From: Paludibacteraceae bacterium
Lineage (GTDB): Bacteria; Bacteroidota; Bacteroidia; Bacteroidales; Paludibacteraceae
DNA length: 6,322 nucleotides
Assembly (NCBI GenBank): GCA_018055865.1
Contig: JAGPGR010000114.1
Coordinates: forward strand, 1 to 6,322
Reading direction: 5' to 3'
Shown here: one piece after another, positions 1 through 5,216 of the stretch
Position numbering within the stretch: position 1 is the stretch's first letter
How the letters are laid out: every line of letters begins with the position of its first letter
Notes under the pieces: generated by a model
The model's database searches: none
Told to the model about the DNA's origin: nothing
What the model saw: the letters and a program-made list of their open reading frames with translations, nothing else
Program-made: the position numbers and the translations under genes

Positions 1-967
1 TATTTTCACCAATAGCAAGTCGCAAACCAAATTCGCCATAGCGTCGTAATCCGCCTACAAGACCGGCATTCCAAAGCACAACTGACATGGCAAAAACAAA
101 TATAAAAATTACAATAAATTGAGCATTTTCAGAATAAGCAATCATGAAATCCATTCCACTTACTTTACTCATGGGCGCCATCGTAATCGAAAATTTATCT
201 TCATTTTCAGTAAATTTACTATTAAAATCGTCAGCTAATTTCTCAGCTCTCGAATTATCGTAAGCCGATCCGGTAAAAAATCCCAGTACTTCGCCGGATG
301 CATCTTCCATATTTAACGCAGCTCTTACATCTTCAATATCGGCTATTATCAATCCTTTATCCAAAAATTCGGTGCCAAAATGCAAAGTACCGCAAACGTT
401 GAAATTATACATGGCCATATCGCCATACATAGTATTGGATATTAAAGTTACATCATCGCCGGTTTTCAAATTCATTTTTCTAAATAGCTCATTTGAAATC
501 AAAACTTCGCCTTTCTTCTCCGGAAACCTGCCTGTCAATAGTTTGTTTTTCAAATCCATTCGCTCAGTTTCATCATTACTTCCAAGTATATGAATACCAA
601 TGCCCATTACATTTCCCTGCGACTGTGTGAAACCTGCACTATCGGGTGCATCGAGCAATCCTCCAAACTGTATTCGTTCGGTCCAGGTAATATCCGGATA
701 GGTATCATGCATTGTTTTCAAAACGTTCTTAACATCAGTAATTGCATAATCGTTTGGCAGTTGCGATTGATTTTCACGGTAAGCTACGGTGGTAACTTTC
801 ACATGTCCCGACGTAAATTTGGCAGTTGTTTCAATACTGTCGGCAAATATACCGTTCATATACGCCTGTAGAAACACAGTCATCATTACACCGATGGTAA
901 CAACAATTATTGGTAAAAGACTTCGGCTTTTATCTCGCAATAATCCGTTTAATAAGAATTTTATCAT
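1..967 (-). CDS. FtsX-like ABC transporter permease 2 (LolC/E family), 3' end cut by window edge
   Basis: This is the fourth gene of the minus-strand operon. It reads from ATG at 967-965 with no stop to the left edge, so 322 residues are visible and the C-terminus is missing. A short cytoplasmic start (MIKFLLNGLLRDKSRS) leads into a membrane segment at about residues 18-38. A large soluble, presumably periplasmic domain spans about 42-280, and a second membrane segment lies at about 283-303. The segment after TM1 (SGHVKV, about 53-58) resembles the TGHxxV region of LolC/LolE-type permeases. RRYGEFGLRLAIGE (308-321) matches the cytoplasmic coupling region that contacts the ATPase in FtsX/MacB-type permeases. 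Two further C-terminal membrane segments are expected off-window. It would pair with permease 1 and the upstream ATPase as a heterodimeric inner-membrane transporter that extracts or exports an envelope substrate. The substrate cannot be told from sequence. A palindromic repeat ends only a few bases before the start codon. Confidence 0.88.
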   Translation of the reverse strand, partial: MIKFLLNGLLRDKSRSLLPIIVVTIGVMMTVFLQAYMNGIFADSIETTAKFTSGHVKVTTVAYRENQSQLPNDYAITDVKNVLKTMHDTYPDITWTERIQFGGLLDAPDSAGFTQSQGNVMGIGIHILGSNDETERMDLKNKLLTGRFPEKKGEVLISNELFRKMNLKTGDDVTLISNTMYGDMAMYNFNVCGTLHFGTEFLDKGLIIADIEDVRAALNMEDASGEVLGFFTGSAYDNSRAEKLADDFNSKFTENEDKFSITMAPMSKVSGMDFMIAYSENAQFIVIFIFVFAMSVVLWNAGLVGGLRRYGEFGLRLAIGEN

Positions 968-972
968 AATTT

Positions 973-1012
973 ACCCCCAACCCCCTAAAGGGGACTTTAA
1001 GTTAGTATTGAT
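973..1012 (+). repeat. Palindromic repeat copy R1 with 3' flank
   Basis: This copy of the C4/G4 repeat reads on the plus strand as ACCCCCAACCCCC followed by TAAAGGGGACTT. Its perfect 12-bp palindrome CCCCTAAAGGGG is at 982-993. The flank AAGTTAGTATTGAT (999-1012) recurs exactly at 1036-1049, so R1 and R2 form an approximate tandem duplication offset by 37 bp. The copy lies in the leader of permease 2. The palindrome ends 15 bases upstream of that ATG, in the zone a ribosome would occupy. Confidence 0.9.
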
Positions 1013-1049
1013 ACCCCTAGCCCCTAAAGGGAACTAAGTTAGTATTGAT
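1013..1049 (+). repeat. Palindromic repeat copy R2, degenerate, tandem with R1
   Basis: The sequence ACCCCTAGCCCCTAAAGGG followed by AACT repeats R1. One palindrome arm has lost a G, leaving CCCCTAAAGGGA at 1021-1032. The trailing 14 bases at 1036-1049 are identical to the R1 flank at 999-1012. The conserved flank beyond the palindrome indicates a local duplication of the whole unit rather than two independent acquisitions. Confidence 0.85.
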
Positions 1050-1095
1050 TTCATTAAAATTTAAACCCCTACTCCTTATAAGAAACTTGGTCTTG

Positions 1096-1118
1096 AAGCC
1101 CCTTTAGGGGTTTGGGGT
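1096..1118 (-). repeat. Palindromic repeat copy R3, inverted relative to R1/R2
   Basis: The plus strand reads AAGCCCCTTTAGGGG then TTTGGGGT, the reverse complement of the R1/R2 pattern, with a perfect 12-bp palindrome at 1099-1110. It begins about 10 bases beyond the permease 1 stop in the direction of transcription. R3 can pair along nearly its whole length with R1, giving a possible long-range stem between the two permease genes. Neither strand of R3 is followed by a clear run of T, so I do not call it a terminator. Confidence 0.88.
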
Positions 1119-1128
1119 CATTCTTTTT

Positions 1129-2400
1129 TTACAATGCTTTTCCCCTGATAGCTTCAGTTGGAATCATTCGGGCAATTTTACGCGCCGGTAAATAGCTGAC
1201 TACAGCTGTTACGATAAGAATGAAAATCATAGTTCCGATAACAAGTCCCGGAGTAACCGATACATACATCGTGTCACCCATGGCTATACCCATTTCATTC
1301 GCATCCATGTTGAACGAAATACCCTTGGTTACCATATACCATAGTAAAGGGGTTCCCCAAACAGCACCTAATACAAAAGCAAGTATTGCATTGAAAGTTC
1401 CTTCGAGCGTAAAATGCCACATCACTTCTTTTGGGGTCATTCCAAGCGCCACGAGTGTTCCTATTTCGCGTTGCCGACGGAAAATTGAAAGTGTTTGTGT
1501 ATCAAAAATGGCCAGCATGGCCAGCAGCAGAAATATAAAATACATAACACTTGTTCCTGCCGATTTGGTTTCTACCAATAATCGGGTAGATTCGGTAAGT
1601 TTATCCACATCATTGAAATTCCAGCCTGACAAATCGATAATTTCTGTTTTGGGTGACTTAATCAGGTAATTAGCACAATCTTCCTGTAAAGTCATTTTTT
1701 GCAACTGTGCCAATGGCAACCACAAAATACCATTATCCACGCTCGGTACGGATGTTTTAAAGATTCCTGCAATCTGAATATCAGTTGCTTCAAATGTTCC
1801 GTTTTTGTCACGCCATCTTAGTGTCACCACATCGCCCGGTTTCAATCCGCTTTGTCTGGCCATAAATGCTCCCATTATTGCTGAAATTACCGTTGAATCA
1901 TTTTTCATATCAGCCGTTGGTAATTTCAGGATTTGCTGTTCCGGACGGATTCCTTTCAGCAACACTCCTTTCATTCTTCCATTAGGATAAATACTGCCCT
2001 GGGTAATAAGAACAGGTTCGATTAAATGATTATCAATATCTTTCTTAAACACGGTAGGGATTTTAACGGCGCTTGAGTCGAGCGAAAATGGATCGTAAGG
2101 ATCATAATTCTCCTGCCAGTACTGACCATCGGCAATTTCCCATTTCACGGTGTCATCTACGGCTTGTGTACTCCATCCTTTTAATAATCCCTGCATTAAA
2201 ATTATCAATACAAAAGAAATGGAAAGTACAAATACATTCAATCCTGTTTTTAACCCGTTGCCTACCAGGCTTCTGAACGCGGTTTTAAATAAGACCCCGG
2301 TACTCCGAAAAGAACCCCTAACCCCTAAAGGGGAACTTGCATCTTTCCCCTGAAGTGGATTTGAGTTGGTAAAGTCGATATTTTTATTAATTTTGCTCAT
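1129..2400 (-). CDS. FtsX-like ABC transporter permease 1 (LolC/E family)
   Basis: This 423-residue inner-membrane permease has the four-segment FtsX-like layout. The predicted membrane segments are about 54-73, 283-305, 335-357 and 384-404, with a large soluble, presumably periplasmic domain at about 75-280. The cytoplasmic coupling stretch RRQREIGTLVALGMTPKEV (308-326) and the C-terminal YLPARKIARMIPTEAIRG (403-420) are hallmarks of FtsX/MacB/LolC-type permeases. It follows the ATPase with 34 bases between stop and start and probably forms a heterodimer with permease 2. The ATG at 2400 is the only good start, since no other Met precedes TM1 (the next is Met69 inside it). The result is an unusually long N-terminal tail of about 35 residues. 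Residues 22-31 (SSPLGVRGSF) are encoded by a copy of the intergenic palindromic repeat, so the tail is partly repeat-derived. The coding frame is intact through it. Substrate is unknown. Confidence 0.93.
   Translation of the reverse strand: MSKINKNIDFTNSNPLQGKDASSPLGVRGSFRSTGVLFKTAFRSLVGNGLKTGLNVFVLSISFVLIILMQGLLKGWSTQAVDDTVKWEIADGQYWQENYDPYDPFSLDSSAVKIPTVFKKDIDNHLIEPVLITQGSIYPNGRMKGVLLKGIRPEQQILKLPTADMKNDSTVISAIMGAFMARQSGLKPGDVVTLRWRDKNGTFEATDIQIAGIFKTSVPSVDNGILWLPLAQLQKMTLQEDCANYLIKSPKTEIIDLSGWNFNDVDKLTESTRLLVETKSAGTSVMYFIFLLLAMLAIFDTQTLSIFRRQREIGTLVALGMTPKEVMWHFTLEGTFNAILAFVLGAVWGTPLLWYMVTKGISFNMDANEMGIAMGDTMYVSVTPGLVIGTMIFILIVTAVVSYLPARKIARMIPTEAIRGKAL
2313..2338 (+). repeat. Palindromic repeat copy R4, inside permease 1 coding sequence
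   Basis: AACCCCTAACCCC followed by TAAAGGGGAACTT has the same orientation and order as R1, with a perfect palindrome at 2322-2333. Unlike R1-R3 it lies inside an open reading frame. On the minus strand it is translated as SSPLGVRGSF, residues 22-31 of permease 1, without a stop or frameshift. It is inverted relative to R5 at 2438-2460, and the pair flanks the permease 1 start codon. Confidence 0.9.
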
Positions 2401-2434
2401 AATTCAAATTTTCAGTAATCAATTGTATTATCTC

Positions 2435-3145
2435 TTACTCCCCTTTAGGGGACGGGGGTGTGATTTTTTTATCTTCCACCACTTTACCATCTTCCAGTTT
2501 TATAATTCTTTTCAAATAACCAATTACTTTTTCGTCGTGTGTGGCAAAAATAAAACTGGTCTTTAATTCTTCATTCAGTTTCAGCATCATTTTCAGGATA
2601 TTGTGCGAATTTGCCGAATCAAGATTAGCTGTAGGTTCGTCGGCAAGCACAAGTACCGGGCGTTTTACCATAGCTCTTGCGATAGCTACCCGTTGACATT
2701 CGCCGCCCGAAAGTTGTGCCGGACGTGAATTCACTTTATCGGTAAGACCCAACCATTCAAGTGCTTCCATTACCCGTTTTTTACGTTCACCTGCCGACAT
2801 ATTCAGCAAAAGCAAAGGAAATTCAACATTCTCAAACACGGTATAAACCGGTAACAAATTGTAATTCTGGAAAATGAAACCCAATTCTTCCTTTCTTAAC
2901 TTTGCAGCCTGTTTCAGTGTCAACCGACCGACTGATTTCCCCAACACCATCACTTCACCTTCAGTAGGCACATCCAGAGAACCAATAATATTCAAAAGAG
3001 TGGTTTTACCCGAACCGCTGGGTCCGACAAATCCGGTAAATTCGCCTTCCGTAAATTGCAAATTCACACCATTGAGCGCTGTGAAAGATCCTGTACCGAC
3101 AGGAAATTTTTTAACTAAGTTTTTTACTTCTACGATTGTCTTCAT
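2435..3145 (-). CDS. ABC transporter ATP-binding protein (LolD/MacB type)
   Basis: This 236-residue soluble ATPase should power the two FtsX-like permeases from the cytoplasmic face. All catalytic motifs are present: Walker A GPSGSGKT (41-48), Q-loop Gln93 in IFQNYNLLP, signature LSGGE (145-149), Walker B VLVLADE (164-170), D-loop NLD (174-176) and switch His203 in FATHD. The signature is followed by CQR rather than the common QQR. The short inter-motif spacing and length are typical of the LolD/MacB/FtsE group. I place the start at ATG 3145, giving MKTIVEVKNLVKKF, which matches the usual beginning of the family. The frame stays open upstream to a GTG at 3199, but those 18 extra residues lack family character and fall in an intergenic hairpin. 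No clear ribosome binding site precedes either start. The last residues, TPPSPKGE, and the stop codon come from repeat copy R5 and its edge. Confidence 0.96.
   Translation of the reverse strand: MKTIVEVKNLVKKFPVGTGSFTALNGVNLQFTEGEFTGFVGPSGSGKTTLLNIIGSLDVPTEGEVMVLGKSVGRLTLKQAAKLRKEELGFIFQNYNLLPVYTVFENVEFPLLLLNMSAGERKKRVMEALEWLGLTDKVNSRPAQLSGGECQRVAIARAMVKRPVLVLADEPTANLDSANSHNILKMMLKLNEELKTSFIFATHDEKVIGYLKRIIKLEDGKVVEDKKITPPSPKGE
2438..2460 (-). repeat. Palindromic repeat copy R5, encodes the ATPase C-terminus
   Basis: The plus strand reads CTCCCCTTTAGGGG then ACGGGGGTG, with a perfect palindrome at 2440-2451 and inverted relative to R4. On the minus strand it is translated as the final PPSPKGE of the ABC ATPase. 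The TAA stop (2437-2435) falls right at the repeat edge. The ancestral ATPase probably ended slightly earlier, and the repeat supplies a short non-conserved tail. Confidence 0.9.
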
Positions 3146-3182
3146 ATTATTTTCATTTGAAAAGTCTTTACTCCTTGTTTTG

Positions 3183-3202
3183 CAAGTGGGTGTGGCCACT
3201 TG
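3183..3202 (-). other. Intergenic hairpin between barrel gene and ABC ATPase gene
   Basis: A perfect 7-bp inverted repeat, CAAGTGG (3183-3189) and CCACTTG (3196-3202), encloses a 6-base loop. The right arm also forms part of the 8-bp palindrome GTGGCCAC (3192-3199). In transcript orientation the hairpin starts directly after the TAA stop of the barrel gene and ends 37 bases before the ATPase ATG. No T-run follows on the minus strand, so a strong intrinsic terminator is unlikely. A role in mRNA processing, 3'-end protection or uneven expression of the two genes is a guess from position. Confidence 0.65.
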
Positions 3203-4417
3203 TTAAAAATTATAGCTCACCATTAACTGAATGCCTTTACCCGAAAATAAGTTTTTACTGTTTGCCTGAAATGAAAGTAGTTGGGAATTGGCAGGATTCC
3301 AGAATCCGATTGCAAAAATGCTCCATTTATCGTAAGTACGGCTCCAGCTTGCATAATTAAAAAGCATATTTTGTCCCGGCACATAAAATAACATCAACGA
3401 AATATTATCCATAATAGAGAGTGAATAAGTAAACATTGAACCTAACAAATTAAGCGCAGTTCCTTCAACGAAAAAACGATCACCTGTATGAAAGCGAAGA
3501 TATTCCACAGTAGCTCCCAAACCACTTCCAACAGGGAATGTATAATCGACACCTACATTCCACATATCCTGAAAACGGGGAATCATGATATTATTTTGTT
3601 CGGTAATGGTTGTCGAACTTTCGAACCAAACACCCGCACCGATATCCCATTTTCCATCCAAACCAATTCGCGATTCATTAAGCACCTGATAATCGTTCCA
3701 TTTGCTTGATAATAAATTTATAGCATGTACTTTTCTATAATTCGTACTTAATCCCAATTCTCCTTTTAACACAGGCAATTCCACTCTTCCTCCCAGTTCA
3801 GGCTTCCATTGTTCGGTGCCGTTAAATTCCCATCCTTTTCGGTTTTTGTTTCCAATCAAACCCCAGACCCAGATATTGGCATTATTTTCAAAAAAGTACT
3901 TTCCCAACAGACCATAAACGCCATTTGTCAACTTCAGCGGATCACGCACATCCATTTCGTCGAACCACATCAGCGGTCTAAACATTTTTGCGCTTCCAAA
4001 GTTAATTTTCTGCAATCCACCCCGTATTTCCCATCGGTCTGTGGAATACCTCAACCATACCCGGTAAGGGCTTATTTCACCATTTTTGGAAGAATAATCA
4101 AGACCGGTAAAGTTGAGTGTACCGTTGAGGTGGAGCGATGCTTCAAAATCCAGTTTCGAATGTTTGCCGGTATTAAAATTGCCAAGTAACGATGGTACAA
4201 ACCTGCCTCCGGTCTGAATGTGTGCCGGGTTGGAAAATTGGAAAACCGACCAGCCGGTGATTTGACCGCCGAGTGAAACAGTATTTCCGGAATTATCCTG
4301 ATTGGGAAGTGAACTATCAACCACTTCGGGTGATTTATTATGCAACGAATCAGCCCTTTCCTGAGCATTTACAAGAAAAACAGGTAGAAAAATGAGCAGG
4401 AATGAAAGCCTTTTCAT
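3203..4417 (-). CDS. Outer-membrane beta-barrel (porin-like) protein, first gene of the ABC operon
   Basis: This 404-residue secreted protein is predicted to form an outer-membrane barrel. It has a classical signal peptide: MKR, a hydrophobic stretch LSFLLIFLPVFLV, and likely signal peptidase I cleavage after VNA (residue 18). A Ser/Asn-rich linker follows to about residue 47. From there to the end, alternating polar/aromatic stretches rich in Trp, Tyr, Phe and Gly look like amphipathic strands. The protein ends in VSYNF, with the terminal Phe typical of barrels inserted by the BAM machinery. The segment RWEIRGGLQKINFGSAKMF (about 133-151) recalls strand patterns of porin/DUF1302-like barrels, but I cannot assign a family firmly. 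It is the promoter-proximal gene, upstream of the ATPase and two permeases, so it may be the outer-membrane exit or acceptor for their substrate. The ATG at 4417 places the signal peptide at the N-terminus. No Shine-Dalgarno sequence or confident TAnnTTTG promoter was found upstream. Confidence 0.85.
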   Translation of the reverse strand: MKRLSFLLIFLPVFLVNAQERADSLHNKSPEVVDSSLPNQDNSGNTVSLGGQITGWSVFQFSNPAHIQTGGRFVPSLLGNFNTGKHSKLDFEASLHLNGTLNFTGLDYSSKNGEISPYRVWLRYSTDRWEIRGGLQKINFGSAKMFRPLMWFDEMDVRDPLKLTNGVYGLLGKYFFENNANIWVWGLIGNKNRKGWEFNGTEQWKPELGGRVELPVLKGELGLSTNYRKVHAINLLSSKWNDYQVLNESRIGLDGKWDIGAGVWFESSTTITEQNNIMIPRFQDMWNVGVDYTFPVGSGLGATVEYLRFHTGDRFFVEGTALNLLGSMFTYSLSIMDNISLMLFYVPGQNMLFNYASWSRTYDKWSIFAIGFWNPANSQLLSFQANSKNLFSGKGIQLMVSYNF

Positions 4418-4540
4418 AATTTATAAGCATAAGAATACCAGCCGTAAAGTTACATGCAAATAGTGAATATTATTACCGTTGCATATAATATTTTTCATAT
4501 AATTCATTTCAGTAAAGTCAAAATAATATTTTAAGTATGC

Positions 4541-4576
4541 TTTGATTTTATTTCCTTAAAATTATCATTACTTTTG
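4541..4576 (+). promoter_or_regulatory. Candidate Bacteroidota sigma-A promoter for recX (distal)
   Basis: TTTG at 4541-4544 and TACTTTTG at 4569-4576 match the -33 (TTTG) and -7 (TAnnTTTG) elements known for Bacteroidota housekeeping promoters. The gap of 24 bases is at or slightly above the usual range. Transcription would start near 4583 and give a leader of about 138 nt. This is a consensus match only. Confidence 0.5.
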
Positions 4577-4624
4577 TGTGTTCATTCAAGTACATATTAA
4601 TGAGATGAAAAAGCCATGCCAATA

Positions 4625-4632
4625 TACTTTTG
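4625..4632 (+). promoter_or_regulatory. Second TAnnTTTG box upstream of recX (proximal)
   Basis: TACTTTTG is an exact copy of the octamer at 4569-4576, 56 bp further downstream, and a perfect -7 match. No TTG-type -33 element is found 17-23 bases upstream, so it is a weaker promoter candidate on its own. If used, it would start transcripts near 4639 with a leader of about 82 nt. Confidence 0.35.
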
Positions 4633-4664
4633 ACATACAAGGGAATGTTTAATGGTGTAGCTTG

Positions 4665-4680
4665 TCCCGATTTATCGGGA
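4665..4680 (+). repeat. Short palindrome/hairpin in the recX leader
   Basis: TCCCGATTTATCGGGA has 7-bp complementary arms, TCCCGAT and ATCGGGA, around TT. In RNA it would fold as a 6-bp stem with a TTTA loop. It lies about 40 bases before the recX ATG, inside the leader from either candidate promoter. Similar CCCGAT/ATCGGG palindromes are, to my recollection, common dispersed intergenic elements in Bacteroidota, so it may be a repeat copy rather than a recX-specific control element. No T-run follows it. Confidence 0.55.
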
Positions 4681-4720
4681 TTCCATGTGACCTTAATGTA
4701 AAAAATAAAAAAATAATCGT

Positions 4721-5182
4721 ATGAAAAAACAGTATACCTTCAATGAACTGCGTCAAAAGGCAGCATCCTATTGCTCAATATCAGAGCATTGCAGTTCGGA
4801 AGTAGAGCAGAAATTAATTGCCTGGGGTGTTGAGGAACCGGACAGAAAAAAAATAGTAGCTCAGTTGATTGCCGATGATTTTATTAACGAGAAACGTTTC
4901 GCCAGGGCATTTGTGCGAGATAAATTTCATTTGAATAAATGGGGAAAGATAAAAATCACAATGGCACTCCGCGAAAAAGGAATTGATAAAGAGTTGATTA
5001 ACAGTTCGATGAGTGTTATTGACGATGGTGAATACGAAGAAATGCTGGCATCACTGCTTAAAGCGAAGGTCAAATCCATCAAATACGAGTTCGAATACGA
5101 AAAGCAGGGAAAATTATTCCGTTTCGCTCAAAGTCGCGGATTCGAAAATCAGGTGATCGACCGGATTATTCGGAATATATAG
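4721..5182 (+). CDS. recX: RecX family regulatory protein
   Basis: This 153-residue cytoplasmic, all-helical protein belongs to the RecX family, whose members bind RecA filaments and usually inhibit or modulate RecA recombinase and coprotease activity. The family pattern is clear. An N-terminal three-helix unit carries the S-x-x-E-V-E-Q-K-L-x-x-W-G-V motif (about 25-37). The characteristic INEKRFARAFVRDKF (55-69) corresponds to the usual DDxRFAxxxVRD. A lysine-rich KWGKIKITMALREKGID (73-89) matches the G-x-x-x-I-x-x-x-L-x-x-K-G-I signature. A third helical unit runs to the end. Its length fits the family. The ATG at 4721 is preceded by an A-rich stretch without Shine-Dalgarno, as is normal in Bacteroidota. 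recA is not in the window, so this copy is not in a recA-recX operon. It converges on the ada-like gene with a 34-base gap holding no obvious terminator. Confidence 0.92.
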   Translation: MKKQYTFNELRQKAASYCSISEHCSSEVEQKLIAWGVEEPDRKKIVAQLIADDFINEKRFARAFVRDKFHLNKWGKIKITMALREKGIDKELINSSMSVIDDGEYEEMLASLLKAKVKSIKYEFEYEKQGKLFRFAQSRGFENQVIDRIIRNI

Positions 5183-5216
5183 ACATAAAGACAAAAGACA
5201 ACCAAAAAATCAACAA

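Larger units (their letters stand above)
4418..4720. other. Divergent intergenic region between the ABC operon and recX
   Basis: This 303-base AT-rich spacer separates two divergently transcribed units. On the plus strand it holds two TACTTTTG boxes and a short palindrome, listed separately. On the minus strand, searching for TAnnTTTG before the barrel gene gave only a one-mismatch candidate, TTATTTTG (plus coordinates about 4518-4525), without a spaced TTG element. The operon promoter is therefore unassigned. I see no convincing small ORF, tRNA or terminator. Confidence 0.7.

Noticed and set aside
372..1037. Three plus-strand ORFs of 73-93 residues over the permease 2 gene
   Set aside because: They are antisense shadows of a long minus-strand frame with clear FtsX-like permease features, and one simply reads through the repeats.
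1096..1118. R3 as an intrinsic terminator after permease 1
   Set aside because: In the direction of transcription the palindrome is followed by CTTCAAGACC, not a T-run, and the next gene in the same direction follows within 161 bp.
1220..1669. 149-residue plus-strand ORF antisense to permease 1
   Set aside because: It is the longest shadow frame, but it has no recognisable domain or leader and the opposite strand encodes an unambiguous permease C-terminal half.
3146..3199. GTG start at 3199 extending the ABC ATPase by 18 residues
   Set aside because: The extra residues fall in the intergenic hairpin, lack any family match, and the ATG at 3145 gives the normal LolD/MacB-type N-terminus.
3809..4368. 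Plus-strand 126-residue and minus-strand 98-residue ORFs within the barrel gene
   Set aside because: Both are out-of-frame overlaps of a complete secreted barrel protein with signal peptide and terminal Phe. Their composition is not protein-like.
5183..5216. Bidirectional terminator between recX and ada
   Set aside because: The 34-base gap is A-rich with no inverted repeat capable of a stable stem.
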